DNA from: Lachnospiraceae bacterium
GTDB taxonomy: Bacteria; Bacillota_A; Clostridia; Lachnospirales; Lachnospiraceae
Direction of reading: 5' to 3'
DNA: 7,139 bases
Assembly: GCA_017614185.1 (NCBI GenBank)
Contig: JAGACI010000259.1
Span: 1 to 7,139, forward strand
The notes under the pieces are model-generated. The model saw nothing but the letters and a program-made list of their open reading frames with translations, was not told the origin of the DNA and did no database searches. A program made the position numbers and the translations under genes. Shown piece by piece: positions 5,421 to 7,139 of this stretch (its first letter is position 1; every line of letters starts with the position of its first letter).

Positions 5421-7139
5421 CTACATCTTTTCCAAGCATTCTTTTGCGAAATTGATTACACTATCCGCATCATAATTGTACAACGCATTGCCCATTTTTT
5501 CAAATGATTCCGACATTCCGGAAGGTACATTGTACCCTCTTAGTTCGGCCAAGACTTCGTCTGCCCTGTCAAAGTCAAAGCCCTTTACAAACTCGACCAT
5601 TACCTCAAGCATCTCTTTAAGCATGGAAGGCTCAATGTCGGGAAGATCGGCGGTCCCCAGATTATAGCGTTCCTTTAGGATTGCAATAACCTTTCTAAAG
5701 TGGTCAATGAGTTCTCCTTCTTTCTTATAGATAAGCTCATCTCTTCCGCTGTCTCCGCATTTTTCAAGGTACAATGCCTCGGCTGACACACCTGTCGCAC
5801 CTATCATTCTTGCGGTATTTTTTAACGCGTGAACCTTGATTGTGTAGTTCTTGATATCTTTATTTGCGATAAAGGAGTTAAGCTCATCAACAATCATATT
5901 TTCGTTGGTGACCGTATCCTTTACTACCTGTAAGTATGTATTCTCATCTCCGCACGCCTTGATTCCCTCTTCCGTATCGACAAGAAGGATAAGGTCTTCC
6001 TCGGTATCAAGGACGTCCTTGGGAAGGAGGTGATAGAGCATCTTTTCAAGCTTTGCGCCGTTTACAGGCTTGGCAAGATAACCTGCGAATCCGTTCTCCT
6101 CATAGAATTCGTCGATTCCGGGCATAGCATTTGCGGTAAGAGCGACAACAGGAACATCCCTGTTAAGTCCGGCTTCCGCACGAAGAAGCTTAAGAGTTTC
6201 GACTCCGTCAAGTCCCGGCATCCTGTGATCAAGAAGGATAACGTCGTACTTGTTTATCTTGCACATCTCAAGACACTGTTCACCGCTCTCACCCGTATCG
6301 AGTATGACACCGGTTCTCTTTAAAAGTCCTTTTACGACAGTTAAGTTGACAGCTGTGTCATCAATGGCAAGAACCCTTGCTCTGTGGGCTGTAAAGAGTG
6401 CTTCGTCAATTTCCTCAACAGGGTTCTCAAGCTTTTCTGTATCAATAATTCCAAGAGGCGTCGCATCAACGATTCCCTGTTCAAGGACGAACGAGAATGT
6501 ACTTCCTTCTCCATAGACGCTCTCTATCTTAAGGTTAGAGCCCATCTGCTTAAGGAGCTGCAAAACAATACTCATTCCAAGACCTGTACCCTCAACGGTA
6601 CGGTTCCTGTTCATATCCATTCTCTCAAAGGGCTTAAAGAGCTTGTCAAGCTCCTCTTCCTTCATGCCTATACCGGTATCCTTAACACTTACCAAAAGGC
6701 TGCCCTTGTCTTCATCTATCGCTTTAAAATCAAGTTTGAACTCTACGTATCCTTCTTCAGTATACTTGACCGCATTGGTCAAAAGGTTGGTTATAACCTG
6801 TTGAATCCTCACATCATCGCCATAAAGTATGGTCGGAATCTCGTGAGAGATGTCGAGTTTGACCTCGAGTTCCTTTCCCTTAGCCCTCGGAAGAACCAGA
6901 TTCATAAGGGTTCTTATCATGTCGACAATGTTATATTCCTCGGGAACTATCTCCATCTTTCCGGCTTCTATCTTTGAGAAGTCAAGAATGTCATTGACGA
7001 TGGAAAGAAGGTTCTTGCCTGCGCTCATTATGTCTCTTGCGTAGGTCTTGACGCTCTCTTCCGTTGACTCACGAAGTATCATCTCATCAAGGCCGAGGAC
7101 AGCATTGATGGGAGTCCTTATCTCATGAGACATCGAGGA
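5421..7139 (-). CDS. Hybrid sensor histidine kinase, 5' end outside the window (HisKA-HATPase-REC-HPt)
   Basis: The reading frame stays open to the window edge and begins inside the H-box (SSMSHEIRTP). The Met at 7133 is therefore internal and the sensor part is missing. Counting from that Met, the phosphorylated His is His3, the N-box is Asn116/Asn120 (NLLTN), G1 is DTGIGM at 152-157 and G2 is GTGLGM at 182-187. The receiver has Asp258/Asp259, acceptor Asp302 in LLDHRMP, Thr333 and Lys355. The HPt domain has His435 in HALKNTARMIG. Residues 500-570 are a helical tail similar to that of the downstream kinase. Domain order and linkers match that kinase, including an FTA-x-x-AR motif just before the receiver, so the two are paralogues. 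It is the first visible gene of the operon; its promoter lies outside. Whether it has transmembrane helices cannot be seen. Confidence 0.93.
   Translation of the reverse strand, partial: SSMSHEIRTPINAVLGLDEMILRESTEESVKTYARDIMSAGKNLLSIVNDILDFSKIEAGKMEIVPEEYNIVDMIRTLMNLVLPRAKGKELEVKLDISHEIPTILYGDDVRIQQVITNLLTNAVKYTEEGYVEFKLDFKAIDEDKGSLLVSVKDTGIGMKEEELDKLFKPFERMDMNRNRTVEGTGLGMSIVLQLLKQMGSNLKIESVYGEGSTFSFVLEQGIVDATPLGIIDTEKLENPVEEIDEALFTAHRARVLAIDDTAVNLTVVKGLLKRTGVILDTGESGEQCLEMCKINKYDVILLDHRMPGLDGVETLKLLRAEAGLNRDVPVVALTANAMPGIDEFYEENGFAGYLAKPVNGAKLEKMLYHLLPKDVLDTEEDLILLVDTEEGIKACGDENTYLQVVKDTVTNENMIVDELNSFIANKDIKNYTIKVHALKNTARMIGATGVSAEALYLEKCGDSGRDELIYKKEGELIDHFRKVIAILKERYNLGTADLPDIEPSMLKEMLEVMVEFVKGFDFDRADEVLAELRGYNVPSGMSESFEKMGNALYNYDADSVINFAKECLEKM

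Noticed and set aside
6384..6977. Plus-strand open frame of 197 codons opposite the first kinase
   Set aside because: It is antisense to the highly conserved HATPase and receiver region. The long frame is explained by codon constraint on the other strand, and the product resembles no family.
5421..7133. Met at 7133 as the true start of the first kinase
   Set aside because: It sits directly in the H-box two residues before the catalytic His. No HisKA domain begins there, and the frame remains open to the window edge.
1..7139. CRISPR arrays, insertion sequences, attachment sites, riboswitches
   Set aside because: I saw no regularly spaced repeats, transposase, terminal repeats or structured leader. 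Nearly all of the window is coding and its style looks uniform.

Overview
The window suggests a low-to-moderate GC Firmicute, most likely a Clostridia/Lachnospiraceae-type bacterium. This rests on the style of the hybrid kinases, the CarD-like regulator and the strong purine-rich ribosome binding sites. It is an inference; no marker gene settles the genus. Every gene I can support lies on the minus strand, so transcription runs from high to low coordinates.

Region 1 (7139 down to 1361) is a compact signal-transduction operon in which one two-gene module occurs twice: hybrid histidine kinase, receiver protein, hybrid histidine kinase, receiver protein. The intergenic gaps are 16, 3 and 12 nt. 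The first kinase is cut by the window edge. Both kinases carry HisKA, HATPase_c, REC and HPt domains followed by a similar C-terminal helical tail. The second kinase also has an intact N-terminal membrane domain of about seven helices. Both receiver proteins are about 250 aa, with a degenerate receiver-like N-terminal half, a canonical C-terminal receiver and no output domain. Together they contain every part of a multistep phosphorelay (kinase His, internal Asp, HPt His, Asp of the separate receiver), but the final effector is not visible.

Region 2 (1360 down to 748) begins with an AT-rich gap holding a weak inverted repeat at the operon end and a candidate promoter. It is followed by a CarD/CdnL-like RNA polymerase-binding regulator.

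Region 3 (747 down to 1) holds deoC (deoxyribose-phosphate aldolase), 30 nt behind the CarD-like gene and possibly co-transcribed with it. A consensus-like promoter (TTGACA, 17 nt, TACAAT) then drives a tRNA gene whose 5' 32 nt lie at the window start. No gene-free stretch exceeds 100 nt. I found no mobile element, CRISPR array or other RNA gene. The most interesting content is the duplicated kinase and pseudo-receiver/receiver cassette.
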